Part shown: in pieces, positions 16,909 to 25,821 of the stretch
Layout: each line of letters starts with the position of its first letter
Position numbering within the stretch: position 1 is the stretch's first letter
Assembly: GCA_035628135.1 (NCBI GenBank)
Contig: DASPKM010000005.1
Coordinates: forward strand, 124,001-188,000
Direction: 5' to 3'
Source: DASPKM01 sp035628135
GTDB lineage: Bacteria > Bacteroidota > Bacteroidia > Chitinophagales > Chitinophagaceae
DNA length: 64,000 bases
The notes under the pieces: model-generated
What the model was told of the DNA's origin: nothing
Database searches by the model: none
Seen by the model: the letters and a program-made list of their open reading frames with translations, nothing else
Position numbers and translations under genes: made by a program

Positions 16909-18402
16909 ATGGAAAAGAAACAGCCAACCGCAACCGAAGTTTCACTCGACCCGCAACACTGGGATGAGCTGCGTGCAACCGGCCACCGCATGCTGGACGA
17001 TATGTTCAATTACCTGCAGCAGATACGCCATCAACCGGTGTGGCAATCAGTGCCCGAAGCCTCGCGCAAGGCTTTGAGTGCTTCCCTGCCACAGCATGGC
17101 GCTGATGCATCGGAGATATATGATGAGTTTTTGCAGCACATACTTCCTTATAACCTCGGCAATGTGCATCCGCGTTTTTGGGGATGGGTTTGCGGAACCG
17201 GCACGCCCACGGCCATGCTGGCCGATATGCTGGCGTCGGGCATGAACGCCAGTCCTTCGTTTGGAGACCACGCCGATATATATGTGGAGAAACAGGTAAT
17301 CAATTGGTCAAAGGAAATGCTGGGCTTTCCGCAGGAGAGTTCCGGCTTGCTCACCACGGGTGGATCGATGGCCAATTTACTGGCGCTAAGTGTTGCCCGC
17401 AATCATTTTAATAATACCATCCGCGCAACAGGCTTGCGCAATGCGCCGGGACAGCTCGTAATTTATGGATCGGTTGAAACGCACAACTGCGTACAGAAGG
17501 CCGTTGAGCTGCTCGGCATCGGCAGCGAGCATTACCGCAAAATACCGGTGAATGCATCGTACCGCATACGTCCTGACCTCTTACAGGAAAAAATAGAAGA
17601 AGACATCCGCAATGGGTACCTGCCGTTTTGCATCGTTGGTAATGCGGGCACGGTCAACACCGGCGCTATCGACGATTTGGAATTGCTCGCAGGCATTGCA
17701 AAGCAATACAATTGCTGGCTGCACGTGGATGGAGCATTCGGCGCGGTGCTGAACATATTGCCCGAATACAAAGACAAGCTGAAAGGCCTCGCACTTGCAG
17801 ACAGCCTTGCCTTCGATTACCACAAATGGTTTTACGTGAATTACGATGCAGGTTGTGTATTGATAAAAGATGCATCCACGCATAGCAGCGCATTTGCGGT
17901 AAATGCCAGTTACCTGCAAAAGCACGAAAGGGGTTTGATTGCAGGCAACGAACATTTCAATCACCTGGGCGTAGAATTATCCAGGGGCTTCCGTGCATTA
18001 AAGGTTTGGATGAGCCTGAAGGAACACGGCATCGAAAAATACCGCCAGCTGGTAAGGCAAAACCTGCAGCAGGCGCAGTACCTGGCAGCGTTGGTGCGCG
18101 GCCACGAGCAACTGGAACTGCTTGCGCCTGTTGACATGAACATCGTGTGCTTCCGCTTTGTTGCGACTGGATTCGACAACGACCAGCTGAACGAACTCAA
18201 TAAAGAGATCCTGATGCGGTTGCACGAAAGCGGCACGGCGCTGCCTTCATTCACCGTATTGAATGGATGTTATGCCATCCGCGCAGCCATCACCAACCAC
18301 CGCAGCCGGCTGGAAGATTTTGATATACTGGTGAAGGAGGTGGAGCGGCTGGGCAATACCATCGTAAAAGAAGTATATGAACCGTCATTAGCTGAAAGCT
18401 GA
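16909..18402 (+). CDS. PLP-dependent group II amino-acid decarboxylase
   Basis: A 497-aa enzyme of the aromatic-amino-acid/glutamate decarboxylase family. It shows NVHPRFWGWV near the substrate site, TTGGSMANLLAL, D274 in HVDGAFG (pairs with the pyridine nitrogen) and the PLP lysine K306 in AFDYHKWFYVNYDAG. Substrate is not readable from sequence; aromatic amino acids are most usual for this branch. It heads a plus-strand operon with an EamA exporter (19 nt gap), a double GNAT and an aminotransferase, divergent from a MocR regulator that should sense a related ligand. Confidence 0.9.
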   Translation: MEKKQPTATEVSLDPQHWDELRATGHRMLDDMFNYLQQIRHQPVWQSVPEASRKALSASLPQHGADASEIYDEFLQHILPYNLGNVHPRFWGWVCGTGTPTAMLADMLASGMNASPSFGDHADIYVEKQVINWSKEMLGFPQESSGLLTTGGSMANLLALSVARNHFNNTIRATGLRNAPGQLVIYGSVETHNCVQKAVELLGIGSEHYRKIPVNASYRIRPDLLQEKIEEDIRNGYLPFCIVGNAGTVNTGAIDDLELLAGIAKQYNCWLHVDGAFGAVLNILPEYKDKLKGLALADSLAFDYHKWFYVNYDAGCVLIKDASTHSSAFAVNASYLQKHERGLIAGNEHFNHLGVELSRGFRALKVWMSLKEHGIEKYRQLVRQNLQQAQYLAALVRGHEQLELLAPVDMNIVCFRFVATGFDNDQLNELNKEILMRLHESGTALPSFTVLNGCYAIRAAITNHRSRLEDFDILVKEVERLGNTIVKEVYEPSLAES

Positions 18403-18421
18403 TGGAGCAATAAGTATAGTC

Positions 18422-19318
18422 ATGAAAAAAGATCTTGGCAAAGCATACATAGCACTGGGTTTGGTAAGTTTTCTATGGGGCACCACCTTCATAGCGTCGA
18501 GGATTGGCGTGCAGGAAATGCCAGGATTGTTTCTCTCAGGTGTACGCCAATTCTCTTCGGGCCTCATCATGGTAGCTTTTTTCCTTGCAAAAGGATTTAA
18601 GCTGCCTGATGCGGCTTCGCTGAAGAGGATATCCATCCAGGGCATCCTGCTATTGTGTATCGCCAATGGCCTGGCCACATGGGCGATGGAATACATTACC
18701 GGAGGGCTTGCGGCCATCATCGCTGCCTTGTCGCCGCTCTTTATTTCGTTGTTCAGCATCTGGCTGTTGAAATATGCCAAATTCACACGCTGGATGTTCG
18801 CAGGCATGCTGATAGGGCTTGCAGGAATCGTGATCATATTTTATGATTACCTGAACTTCCTTTCCAACACATCCTTTGCATTCGGCGTAACACTTGCGCT
18901 GCTCTCTACGGTTGCCTGGGCATTTGGAACGGTATACACTTCGCGCAAGGCGCTACCGGTTGATATTTTGTTCAACGTGGGTTTGCAAATGCTGGTAGCC
19001 GGCATCATCACGCTGTTCATTTGCCTGGTGTCCGGCAAATACGTAAACCTGGCAACCACGGGCAATGCTTCGATATATTCATTGGTATACCTGGTGTTGT
19101 TCGGTTCGCTGATAGCTTACTCGGCGTATGTGTTCGCCATCAGCAAGCTGCCGCCCGCCCTGGTATCAATTTACGCATATATCAACCCGATAGTAGCTGT
19201 TGTACTGGGATGGCTGCTGCTACAGGAAAAAATGAATCCCAATATGATACTGGGCACACTGGTAACGCTGGGCGGCGTTTACCTGGTGAACAGGGAATTT
19301 AAAAAGCAAAGAACATGA
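18422..19318 (+). CDS. EamA/DMT-family metabolite transporter
   Basis: Inner-membrane protein of 298 aa with about ten hydrophobic helices in two EamA repeats (first repeat begins LVSFLWGTTFIASRIG; second ends NPIVAVVLGWLLLQEKMNPN). Family members export amino acids or other small metabolites. Sitting between the decarboxylase and acetyltransferase genes, it may move the product of that pathway out of the cell. Its TGA overlaps the next start (ATGA), indicating coupling. Confidence 0.9.
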   Translation: MKKDLGKAYIALGLVSFLWGTTFIASRIGVQEMPGLFLSGVRQFSSGLIMVAFFLAKGFKLPDAASLKRISIQGILLLCIANGLATWAMEYITGGLAAIIAALSPLFISLFSIWLLKYAKFTRWMFAGMLIGLAGIVIIFYDYLNFLSNTSFAFGVTLALLSTVAWAFGTVYTSRKALPVDILFNVGLQMLVAGIITLFICLVSGKYVNLATTGNASIYSLVYLVLFGSLIAYSAYVFAISKLPPALVSIYAYINPIVAVVLGWLLLQEKMNPNMILGTLVTLGGVYLVNREFKKQRT

Positions 19319-20379
19319 GCCGCATTACCATTATCGATTACCTGCCCGAGCACCAACCTTATTTTGAGAAGCTCAACAGGCATTGGATAGAAAAATATTT
19401 TTTCATGGAAGAGCGCGACGTGCACGTGCTTACCAAGCCGGGTGAAGCGATCCTTGATCCCGGCGGCGCCATCCTCATGGCATCGTACGATGGCGTAATA
19501 GCAGGCACGGTGGGACTGCTCAAGGTGAACGATTCCACCTTCGAGTTTACCAAGATGGCAGTGGATGAAAACTTCCGCCGCAAAGGAATTGCCGAAGCCC
19601 TGAGCCATGCAGCGCTGGACAAGGCAAAACAGCTGGGCGCCAAACGCGTGGTCCTGTATTCGCACAGCAGCCTTACCTCCGCCATTGCGCTGTACGAAAA
19701 GCTGGGCTTCCGCCACCTGCTGATCGAAGAGATGCCTTACCGCCGGTCAGACGTGAAAATGGAGATCTTCCTCGACAACGAGGACATCACAGAACAAAAA
19801 AAAAGAGAAATGCACATTGAGATCATCCGCGCCGAGCCCTCGCACGCAACGGCTATTTCGGGCATAGGCAGGCGCGCATTTACCGATGCCTTTGGCCACC
19901 TGTTCAGCAGCAAGGAGGAATTGCAGGAATACCTGGATTATACTTATGCCATCTCCAAGCTCAGGGCTGGCATACAAAAAGAGAACAATGCATTTTTTTT
20001 GGCGCTTGCCAATGGCAGGCCCGTTGGTTTTGTGAAGCTGAAAAAGTTTGCGCTCAACTCGCTTATCGATTCTATTTCGCAAATGGAGCTGCAAAAAATC
20101 TATGTGCTGAAGGAATACCACGGTACCGGCGCGGGCGAAGGACTGATGAAGGCCGCACTGGAACTGACGCGCAGGCTGAACATCGAATACCTGTGGCTGG
20201 ACACCTACATCGGCAACGATCGCGGCATCAGCTTTTATAAAAAGCATGGGTTCAGGATCTGCGGCCGCCACTATTTCACCATCGGCTCACAAACCTTCGA
20301 ATATCATGTAATGACGCAACTCGTAGGAACGCCGGAGCTCTCGGCATTGTCAAGAGTATGGAATGCACAATCAAACTAA
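19315..20379 (+). CDS. Tandem GNAT N-acetyltransferase
   Basis: A 354-aa protein with two GNAT folds. The first (about 1-150) has the acetyl-CoA loop RRKGIAEAL and ALYEKLGFRH. The second (about 165-335) has KEYHGTGAGEGLM and SFYKKHGFRI. It is unclear whether this is a fusion of two active enzymes or an active plus structural copy; both halves keep a recognisable pyrophosphate-binding loop. Its place between decarboxylase and aminotransferase genes suggests acetylation of an amine or amino acid. It overlaps the exporter gene by 4 nt. Confidence 0.87.
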   Translation: MSRITIIDYLPEHQPYFEKLNRHWIEKYFFMEERDVHVLTKPGEAILDPGGAILMASYDGVIAGTVGLLKVNDSTFEFTKMAVDENFRRKGIAEALSHAALDKAKQLGAKRVVLYSHSSLTSAIALYEKLGFRHLLIEEMPYRRSDVKMEIFLDNEDITEQKKREMHIEIIRAEPSHATAISGIGRRAFTDAFGHLFSSKEELQEYLDYTYAISKLRAGIQKENNAFFLALANGRPVGFVKLKKFALNSLIDSISQMELQKIYVLKEYHGTGAGEGLMKAALELTRRLNIEYLWLDTYIGNDRGISFYKKHGFRICGRHYFTIGSQTFEYHVMTQLVGTPELSALSRVWNAQSN

Positions 20380-20387
20380 CACTATAT

Positions 20388-21449
20388 ATGGAAACTGTTG
20401 ACATCATCATTCGTAAGACCAAACACTCTCGCATAACCGAAGTGGATTTTATGGAACTGGGCTTCGGCACCCATGTGTCGGACCACATGTTCCTCTGCGA
20501 TTATTTCGATGGGGAATGGCAACTCCCCCAGATCGTGCCCTTCGCCAACCTGTCGCTTAGCCCGGCCACGCTGGCCCTGCACTATGGGCAGACCGTGTTC
20601 GAAGGCATGAAGGCCTTTTTAATGGAAGACAATCGCGTGAATATATTCCGGATGTACAAGCACCACGAACGCATCAACCGGTCGCTGGAGCGCATGTGCA
20701 TGCCCGGTATACCTGAATCTATTTTTGTGGAATCCCTGCAGCAACTGGTTTCGCTGGATAAGAACTGGGTGCCCGGCCTTCCCGGCAGCTCGCTGTACCT
20801 GCGGCCCTTTGTGTACGCCAGCGAAGCAAGGTTTGGTGTAAAGGTTTCCGAGCAATACCGTTTTGTGGTATTTACCGGGCCTGTAGCGCCTATTTATCCC
20901 CGGCCATTGAAAGTAAAAGTAGAAACACATTACATCCGCGCGGCTCGTGGCGGTACAGGCGCAGCAAAATGCGGTGGCAATTATGGAGGAGCCATGTATC
21001 CAACCGAATTGGCAAGACAGGAAGGTTACGACCAGGTTTTGTGGACAGATGCACTGGAACACCAATACATCGAAGAATCAGGCACCATGAACGTAATGTT
21101 CGTAATAGATGGCGCACTGGTATCGCCGCCTCCATCTGATTCAGTGCTGGATGGAATTACAAGAGATTGTTTAATAACATTGGCGCGCGACCTGGGCTAT
21201 GAGGCAATCGAGCGGCCGGTGAGCATTCGTGAACTGGAAGCAGCATTCAGCAACAACACCATCACCGAAGCATTTGGAGCAGGTACTGCCGCGGTGGTGG
21301 CGCCCATCGAAACCATCGGCATCAATGGAACAGACTATCATTTACCGAAGCATAACCAGCAAAGCCTGTCGCATGCAATCAAGCATAAGCTGGAAGCCAT
21401 CCGCTCAGGCAGGCATGCAGATACTTACGGTTGGAACTTTGTTATATAG
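20388..21449 (+). CDS. ilvE: Branched-chain amino acid aminotransferase
   Basis: PLP class IV enzyme of 353 aa interconverting Leu/Ile/Val and their 2-oxo acids. The PLP lysine is K194 in the segment GGTGAAKCGGNYGGAM; other hallmarks are LHYGQTVFEGMKAF, YLRPFVYASE and EESGTMNVMFV. I chose the ATG at 20388 (METVDIIIRK); the frame is open 10 codons further upstream but overlaps the end of the GNAT gene. It is the last gene of the MocR-flanked operon; a strong terminator follows. As a regulated operon member it may act on the same substrate as the decarboxylase rather than in general synthesis. Confidence 0.92.
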   Translation: METVDIIIRKTKHSRITEVDFMELGFGTHVSDHMFLCDYFDGEWQLPQIVPFANLSLSPATLALHYGQTVFEGMKAFLMEDNRVNIFRMYKHHERINRSLERMCMPGIPESIFVESLQQLVSLDKNWVPGLPGSSLYLRPFVYASEARFGVKVSEQYRFVVFTGPVAPIYPRPLKVKVETHYIRAARGGTGAAKCGGNYGGAMYPTELARQEGYDQVLWTDALEHQYIEESGTMNVMFVIDGALVSPPPSDSVLDGITRDCLITLARDLGYEAIERPVSIRELEAAFSNNTITEAFGAGTAAVVAPIETIGINGTDYHLPKHNQQSLSHAIKHKLEAIRSGRHADTYGWNFVI

Positions 21450-21474
21450 TGTTTATACAGTTTGGTTTTAGGAA

Positions 21475-21508
21475 GGACCGGTCCTTTTCAGGATCGGTCC
21501 CATTTTTT
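21475..21508 (+). terminator. Intrinsic terminator after the ilvE operon
   Basis: A 10-bp stem GGACCGGTCC / GGATCGGTCC (one G-T pair) with a TTTTCA loop and a six-T tail, 25 nt after the ilvE stop. Confidence 0.9.
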
Positions 21509-21511
21509 ATA

Positions 21512-21535
21512 GCCATTAGGTCATTGGGTCATTAG
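21512..21535 (+). repeat. Three-unit array of the GTCATTRG repeat
   Basis: GCCATTAG, GTCATTGG and GTCATTAG in tandem, immediately after the terminator. This is the same 8-nt unit as the arrays flanking the four-helix-bundle gene at 26.7-27.2 kb, here without a gene. Confidence 0.8.
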
Positions 21536-21559
21536 GAGGTAAATTGCTGCATAATTTAA

Positions 21560-22255
21560 ATGGGAATGAAAAGCATTATCATCACCGGGGCTAACGGCAA
21601 CCTGGGAACGGCAACGGTAAAAAAATTTTTAGACGAAGGATATAAGGTGATAGCGGTAGACAGCGCAGACAACAACCTGGGCTTTGCGCGCAACAACCAG
21701 CAGTTTGAATTGCATTCGGTAAACCTGGCCGATGAAAATGCCGCGGCCGATTTTGTTCAGCAGGCCATCAGCAAGCATGGAACAATAGCCGGAGCCTTGC
21801 TATTGGTGGGAGGCTTTGCAATGGGAGGAATTGACAAAACAGCAGGACAGGATCTAAAAAAAATGTACACGCTCAATTTCGAAACAGCTTATTATACCGC
21901 GCGGCCCTTGTTTCAACACATGCTCGACAACAATTACGGGCGACTGGTATTGGTGGGCGCAAGGCCTGCATTGCTGGCAGAAGCAGGTAAGGGCATGATT
22001 GCTTATGCCTTGTCGAAATCCTTATTGTTTAAACTGGCTGAATTCATGAACGCACAGGCTAAAGGGCGCAACGTAGTGGCTTCTGTAATTGTGCCCAGCA
22101 CCATCGACACGCCGCAAAATAGGGAAAGCATGCCCGATGCCGATCCCAATAATTGGGTAAAGGCTGAGCAATTAGCGGAAATAATGGAGTTCATCTGCGG
22201 CAATAAAGGCCAGCCGCTAAGGGAAAGCGTATATAAAGTGTACAATAATAGTTAG
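21560..22255 (+). CDS. Atypical SDR-family protein
   Basis: A 231-aa Rossmann-fold protein with N-terminal cofactor motif TGANGNLGTA (residues 9-18), VNLADEN and the YxxxK pair Y149/K153 (AYALSK). The usual catalytic serine position after the fifth strand reads LVGARPALL, so the serine seems absent and activity may be altered. Substrate is unknown. It stands alone between a terminator/repeat and a convergent CBM48 gene. Confidence 0.83.
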   Translation: MGMKSIIITGANGNLGTATVKKFLDEGYKVIAVDSADNNLGFARNNQQFELHSVNLADENAAADFVQQAISKHGTIAGALLLVGGFAMGGIDKTAGQDLKKMYTLNFETAYYTARPLFQHMLDNNYGRLVLVGARPALLAEAGKGMIAYALSKSLLFKLAEFMNAQAKGRNVVASVIVPSTIDTPQNRESMPDADPNNWVKAEQLAEIMEFICGNKGQPLRESVYKVYNNS

Positions 22256-22280
22256 CGGGTCAGGGATTCAGGGGTTGAAC

Positions 22281-22577
22281 CTACACGGTAAGCACGCTGT
22301 TCCAACCCGCCACGCCATCTGGCTCGCGATTGGGATTGTCAACGTCTTCCACCCACATGCGGTCGTCTATCACGAACTTATAGTAATACTTTCCTTTGGG
22401 CAACATTGGTATCTCAATCTTCCACAAACCATCTTTGGTCGGCTGCATTTCCAATACGTGGCGGGCCCAGTGGTTGAACGAGCCCACCAACGAGACGCTG
22501 TTGGCACACTCATTCTGGATATGAAACTCGATTTTCTTTTTGGGTTTATTGATATACGGTGACAATTGTTGCTCCAT
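22281..22577 (-). CDS. AMPK-type glycogen-binding (CBM48) domain protein
   Basis: A 98-aa stand-alone E-set/CBM48 domain. It shows SLVGSFNHWARHVLEM, GLWKIEIPMLPKGKYYYKF and VEDVDNPNREPDG, matching the AMPK-beta glycogen-binding module. It has no enzyme domain or signal peptide and probably binds alpha-glucan or is a regulatory subunit in the cytoplasm. Single-domain versions like this are common in Bacteroidota. The start is followed closely by the conserved fold, and the length is right for one module. Confidence 0.88.
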   Translation of the reverse strand: MEQQLSPYINKPKKKIEFHIQNECANSVSLVGSFNHWARHVLEMQPTKDGLWKIEIPMLPKGKYYYKFVIDDRMWVEDVDNPNREPDGVAGWNSVLTV

Positions 22578-22809
22578 AGGACCTCCTTTTTTTATAGATT
22601 GAAAATGCCCGACAACCTGGGCATTTGATCAATTTTACAATTAATACTTACAGTAGAGGAAGGGGGGTTATGTTCCCAAAAACAGGATTGAAAAGTTACG
22701 CGATTTAGTTCGTTTTTGCTTTCAGCGCAGCGTAATTTTTTTATTATCATTTTAAATTTACCGTTCCCGTAACCAGCGCTTTTTGAAATGTGTATAATTT
22801 TACAATGCT

Positions 22810-23199
22810 GTGAAACCCGACATCCGGACAAGAGAAGACATAGCCCTGCTGGTGAACACTTTTTACGACAAGGTAAAACGTAGCGAGGTCATCGGTAAGA
22901 TATTTACGGAGGTGGCCAATATCGATTGGGAACACCACATGCCCATCATGTACGATTTCTGGGAATCCATATTGTTTCACAGGGGGCCATACAACCGCAA
23001 CCCCATGATCGTGCATAAAAACCTGCACGGCCGGCACCCGCTGCTGCCCGAACATTTCAAGGAATGGCTGCGGCTGTTTAAGGAAACGGTAGACGAGTTG
23101 TATGAAGGCGATAACGCCACCACAATTAAGCAGCGTGCTGAATCCATCGCCACTATCATTCAATTAAAAATCTCCCAGGAGCCTATCCAACCCAAATGA
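22810..23199 (+). CDS. Group III truncated haemoglobin
   Basis: A 129-aa 2/2 globin. Y19 (B10), the probable proximal histidine H73 in HKNLHGRH, and W86 (G8, EWLRLF) match group III globins such as Campylobacter Ctb. The family binds O2/NO and is linked to nitrosative or oxygen stress. I take the GTG at 22810 as start, since the globin A/B helices begin directly after it and no in-frame ATG is nearer. It is followed by a small membrane protein gene. Confidence 0.88.
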   Translation: MKPDIRTREDIALLVNTFYDKVKRSEVIGKIFTEVANIDWEHHMPIMYDFWESILFHRGPYNRNPMIVHKNLHGRHPLLPEHFKEWLRLFKETVDELYEGDNATTIKQRAESIATIIQLKISQEPIQPK

Positions 23200-23279
23200 T
23201 GTTTTCCCGAACTTTGTGTCGGTTCATGTCCCGTGCCGTGATAATCATACGATAACCGGGTAATCCAGAAGAGAAACAT

Positions 23280-23447
23280 ATGAGTGTACTTAAACAAATA
23301 GCAGAATACCTGTATCTCCGCAAGCCCGACCCCAACCGGCCTAAGACTTCCTTTGTCAAATACATGCACGGCATCAACAGGCTTTCCATCCTGCTGTTCC
23401 TGGTGGCATTAGCAATTATATTGATCAGGCTGTTACTGAAGAAATAG
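23280..23447 (+). CDS. Small membrane protein, DUF6728-like, 55 aa
   Basis: From the ATG at 23280 the frame encodes MSVLKQIAEYLYLRKPDP, then NRPKTSFVKYMHGINRLS, one hydrophobic helix (about 36-52) and LLKK. The conserved-looking YLYLRKPDPN/KYMHGINR pattern fits a small Bacteroidota family I recall as DUF6728. A ribosome-site-like AGAAGAGA lies about 6 nt upstream. Its last 23 nt overlap the 3' end of convergent lpxB. Function unknown. Confidence 0.75.
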   Translation: MSVLKQIAEYLYLRKPDPNRPKTSFVKYMHGINRLSILLFLVALAIILIRLLLKK

Positions 23448-24576
23448 CCGAAGGCTGGTGCAAAAAGCTATAAATCATCTTAGCGGCGTTGGCGGAGGCA
23501 GGCCCTCCTTTTTTCAGCAGGCTCCTTAGCTCCGTATAATCTGCATGCAACTGCCGCTTGCGGTCCATGTTGTGTAAAATATCGTTAAGCTCCCTTTCAA
23601 TATTAGCGGCGGTCAATTGGTCCTGTATCAACTCGGTAACTACCTGCCGGCCCATGATCAGGTTTACCAGGCTGATGTATTTTACTTTCACCAACCGCTT
23701 GGCTATCTGGTAACTGATCACCGATCCTTTATAACATACTACCTCGGGCACTCCAAACAAAGCAGTTTCCAGTGTTGCGGTCCCCGATGTAACCAGGGCG
23801 GCCTTGGCCTGCATGAGCAGCTCATAGGTTTTATTGCGAATGCTGCGCACGTGCGGGTATGCCTGCAGGTAGGGCTCGTAAAATGAATCTTCCAGCGAAG
23901 GCGCTTTTGCAATGATGAATTGATATTCCGGAAAGGCCCTGCTGGCCTGCAGCATCATCGGCAATTTCTTCGACACTTCCTGCTCCCTGCTGCCGGGCAG
24001 CAAAGCAATTACATTGTGCTGGTTAATGGGTGAGAGGTTAAAGGTGGTTACCTCGCTGAAACTATCCTGCGCATTTTCCACTACCTCTATCAGTGGATGC
24101 CCCACATATTCCACGGGCATGTTCCATTTGGCGTAGAATTCTTTTTCAAAAGGCAATATCACCAGCATCTTGTCTACGCTGCGTCTAATGGTGTTTACCC
24201 TGCTTTCCTTCCAGGCCCAAACCTGGGGAGAGATATAATAAATGACCTTGATGCCTTTTTGTTTGGCCCATTCCGCTATGCGCAGGTTAAAACCGGGATA
24301 GTCTATCAGGATAACCGCGTCCGGCTGGTATCGCAGGATGTCCTGCTTGCAAAAGCGCAGGTTTTTAAAAATGGTGCCCAGGTTCTTTACTACTTCAATG
24401 AAGCCCATGAAGGCCAGGTCGCGGTAGTGCTTTACCAGCTCACCCCCGGCCTGTTCCATTAGGTCGCCGCCCCAGCAGCGCACTGTGGCCAGGGCGTCCA
24501 GCTTTTTCAACTCCTTTATCAGGTTGCTGCCATGCAGGTCGCCACTTGCTTCTCCGGCTATTATATAATATTTCAT
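23425..24576 (-). CDS. lpxB: Lipid-A-disaccharide synthase
   Basis: GT19 glycosyltransferase joining UDP-2,3-diacylglucosamine and lipid X to make the lipid A disaccharide at the inner face of the inner membrane. The 383-aa protein has the N-terminal signature YIIAGEASGDLHGSNLI, VILIDYPGFNLR, KVIYYISPQVWAW, LPGSREQEV and SGTATLETAL. Length is normal. It is the last gene of a surE - membrane protein - lpxB run. Confidence 0.96.
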   Translation of the reverse strand: MKYYIIAGEASGDLHGSNLIKELKKLDALATVRCWGGDLMEQAGGELVKHYRDLAFMGFIEVVKNLGTIFKNLRFCKQDILRYQPDAVILIDYPGFNLRIAEWAKQKGIKVIYYISPQVWAWKESRVNTIRRSVDKMLVILPFEKEFYAKWNMPVEYVGHPLIEVVENAQDSFSEVTTFNLSPINQHNVIALLPGSREQEVSKKLPMMLQASRAFPEYQFIIAKAPSLEDSFYEPYLQAYPHVRSIRNKTYELLMQAKAALVTSGTATLETALFGVPEVVCYKGSVISYQIAKRLVKVKYISLVNLIMGRQVVTELIQDQLTAANIERELNDILHNMDRKRQLHADYTELRSLLKKGGPASANAAKMIYSFLHQPSAISSVTA

Positions 24577-24593
24577 AGTAAAAAGTCCCCAGC

Positions 24594-24896
24594 TTATCTC
24601 ACTACTTTCACCAGCAATACAATTATGCCATACACAAGGGTGATCACGAATATGCCCTTGGCGGTTTGGTACCTGCCGGTGTTGATGTAGATGGTAAACA
24701 ATACGGCATTGGCGATAAGCGCAATGCTGGTGAGGCCGGTAAAGAAGCTCTTGTTTTGCCGCAGGAGCGTCCAGAATTCTCCGAGGGTTACATTGTTGTG
24801 GTAGAACTTAAAAAAATAATACCCGATAAAAAACAGGATGGGCGCCAGGAAACCGAACGCAATACCTAATAGCAGGTTATCTTTTTTAAATATCAC
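24594..24896 (-). CDS. Three-helix membrane protein between surE and lpxB
   Basis: A 100-aa protein with three hydrophobic helices (about 8-30, 50-72 and 80-98). I do not recognise a named family. Its start overlaps the surE stop (ATGA) and it ends 17 nt before lpxB, so it belongs to the same operon. An envelope role is inferred only from that position. Confidence 0.75.
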   Translation of the reverse strand: MIFKKDNLLLGIAFGFLAPILFFIGYYFFKFYHNNVTLGEFWTLLRQNKSFFTGLTSIALIANAVLFTIYINTGRYQTAKGIFVITLVYGIIVLLVKVVR

Positions 24897-25696
24897 AGTT
24901 TCCAGGTTTTTTCCAGTTTTTCCTTCAAAACGTAATTCGTCATATCAAATTGTACCGGCACCACGCTTACATAATTGTGTTCCAGGGCCCAAACATCGGT
25001 ATCTTTTCCTTTATCCATGTTCACAAAATCGCCCGTTAACCAGAAATATTTTCTACCATGCGGGTCGTCGCGCTCCAAAAAGTCCTCTTCGTACTTGGCA
25101 TAAGCCTGCCGGCAGATCTTTACGCCCTGTATCAGCTTTATGTCCACCGCGGGGAAGTTAACGTTCAGCACCATGTGCTTTTCCATTTTGGTCTTTAGCA
25201 CTTCTTCCACAATCAGCCGCGCATATTTGCGCGCCCCTGTAAAATCCGCTTCGATGCTATAGTCCAGTAAAGAAAACCCGATGGAGGGAATGCTTTCGAT
25301 GGCTGCTTCTACCGCGGCCGACATCGTACCTGAATAAATTACATTGATGGAATGATTGGCCCCGTGGTTAATGCCGCTCACGCACAGGTCCGGCTTGCGG
25401 TGCAGAACCTTGTCCACCGCCAGCTTTACACAGTCAACCGGGGTGCCGGTGCATTGATAGGCCTCTATATCTCCGAAGGTATTCACCGCGGCAAGCCGCA
25501 GGGGATGGCCGATGGTAATGGCATGCCCCATGCCGCTTTGCGGTTTATCGGGAGCAACCACTACTACTTTACCCAGGTCCTTCACCGCCTCCACCAGGTT
25601 CCTGATGCCGGGCGCGGTAACCCCATCGTCGTTGGTTACCAGTATCACGGGCTTCCCGTCCTCCTTTACCTTGCTTTTCTTGCTTGCTTTTGCCAT
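24893..25696 (-). CDS. surE: 5'/3'-nucleotidase SurE
   Basis: Metal-dependent phosphatase acting on nucleoside monophosphates, linked to stationary-phase survival. The 267-aa protein shows the metal site ILVTNDDGVTAPG (D23, D24), SGINHGANHSINVIYSGTMSAA and the C-terminal region DVWALEHNYVSVVP. The first ~14 residues are a lysine-rich extension. It is the first gene of the surE - membrane protein - lpxB operon, divergent from atpG. Confidence 0.95.
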   Translation of the reverse strand: MAKASKKSKVKEDGKPVILVTNDDGVTAPGIRNLVEAVKDLGKVVVVAPDKPQSGMGHAITIGHPLRLAAVNTFGDIEAYQCTGTPVDCVKLAVDKVLHRKPDLCVSGINHGANHSINVIYSGTMSAAVEAAIESIPSIGFSLLDYSIEADFTGARKYARLIVEEVLKTKMEKHMVLNVNFPAVDIKLIQGVKICRQAYAKYEEDFLERDDPHGRKYFWLTGDFVNMDKGKDTDVWALEHNYVSVVPVQFDMTNYVLKEKLEKTWKL

Positions 25697-25821
25697 AATT
25701 GTATAAGGGTAGCAAATGTAGCCCTGAATTTCAAATTCGGGCGGAAATTTACCGGCTTTGCTTTACCTTTGCGGCACGAAAAAAGCCCTTTGGCTTTTGC
25801 TTCATTGAAATTGCATACCAC

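Noticed and set aside
25699..25821. 41-codon extension of atpG
   Set aside because: It overlaps the divergent promoter; gamma subunits start at MAGQLKEVRNRIK.
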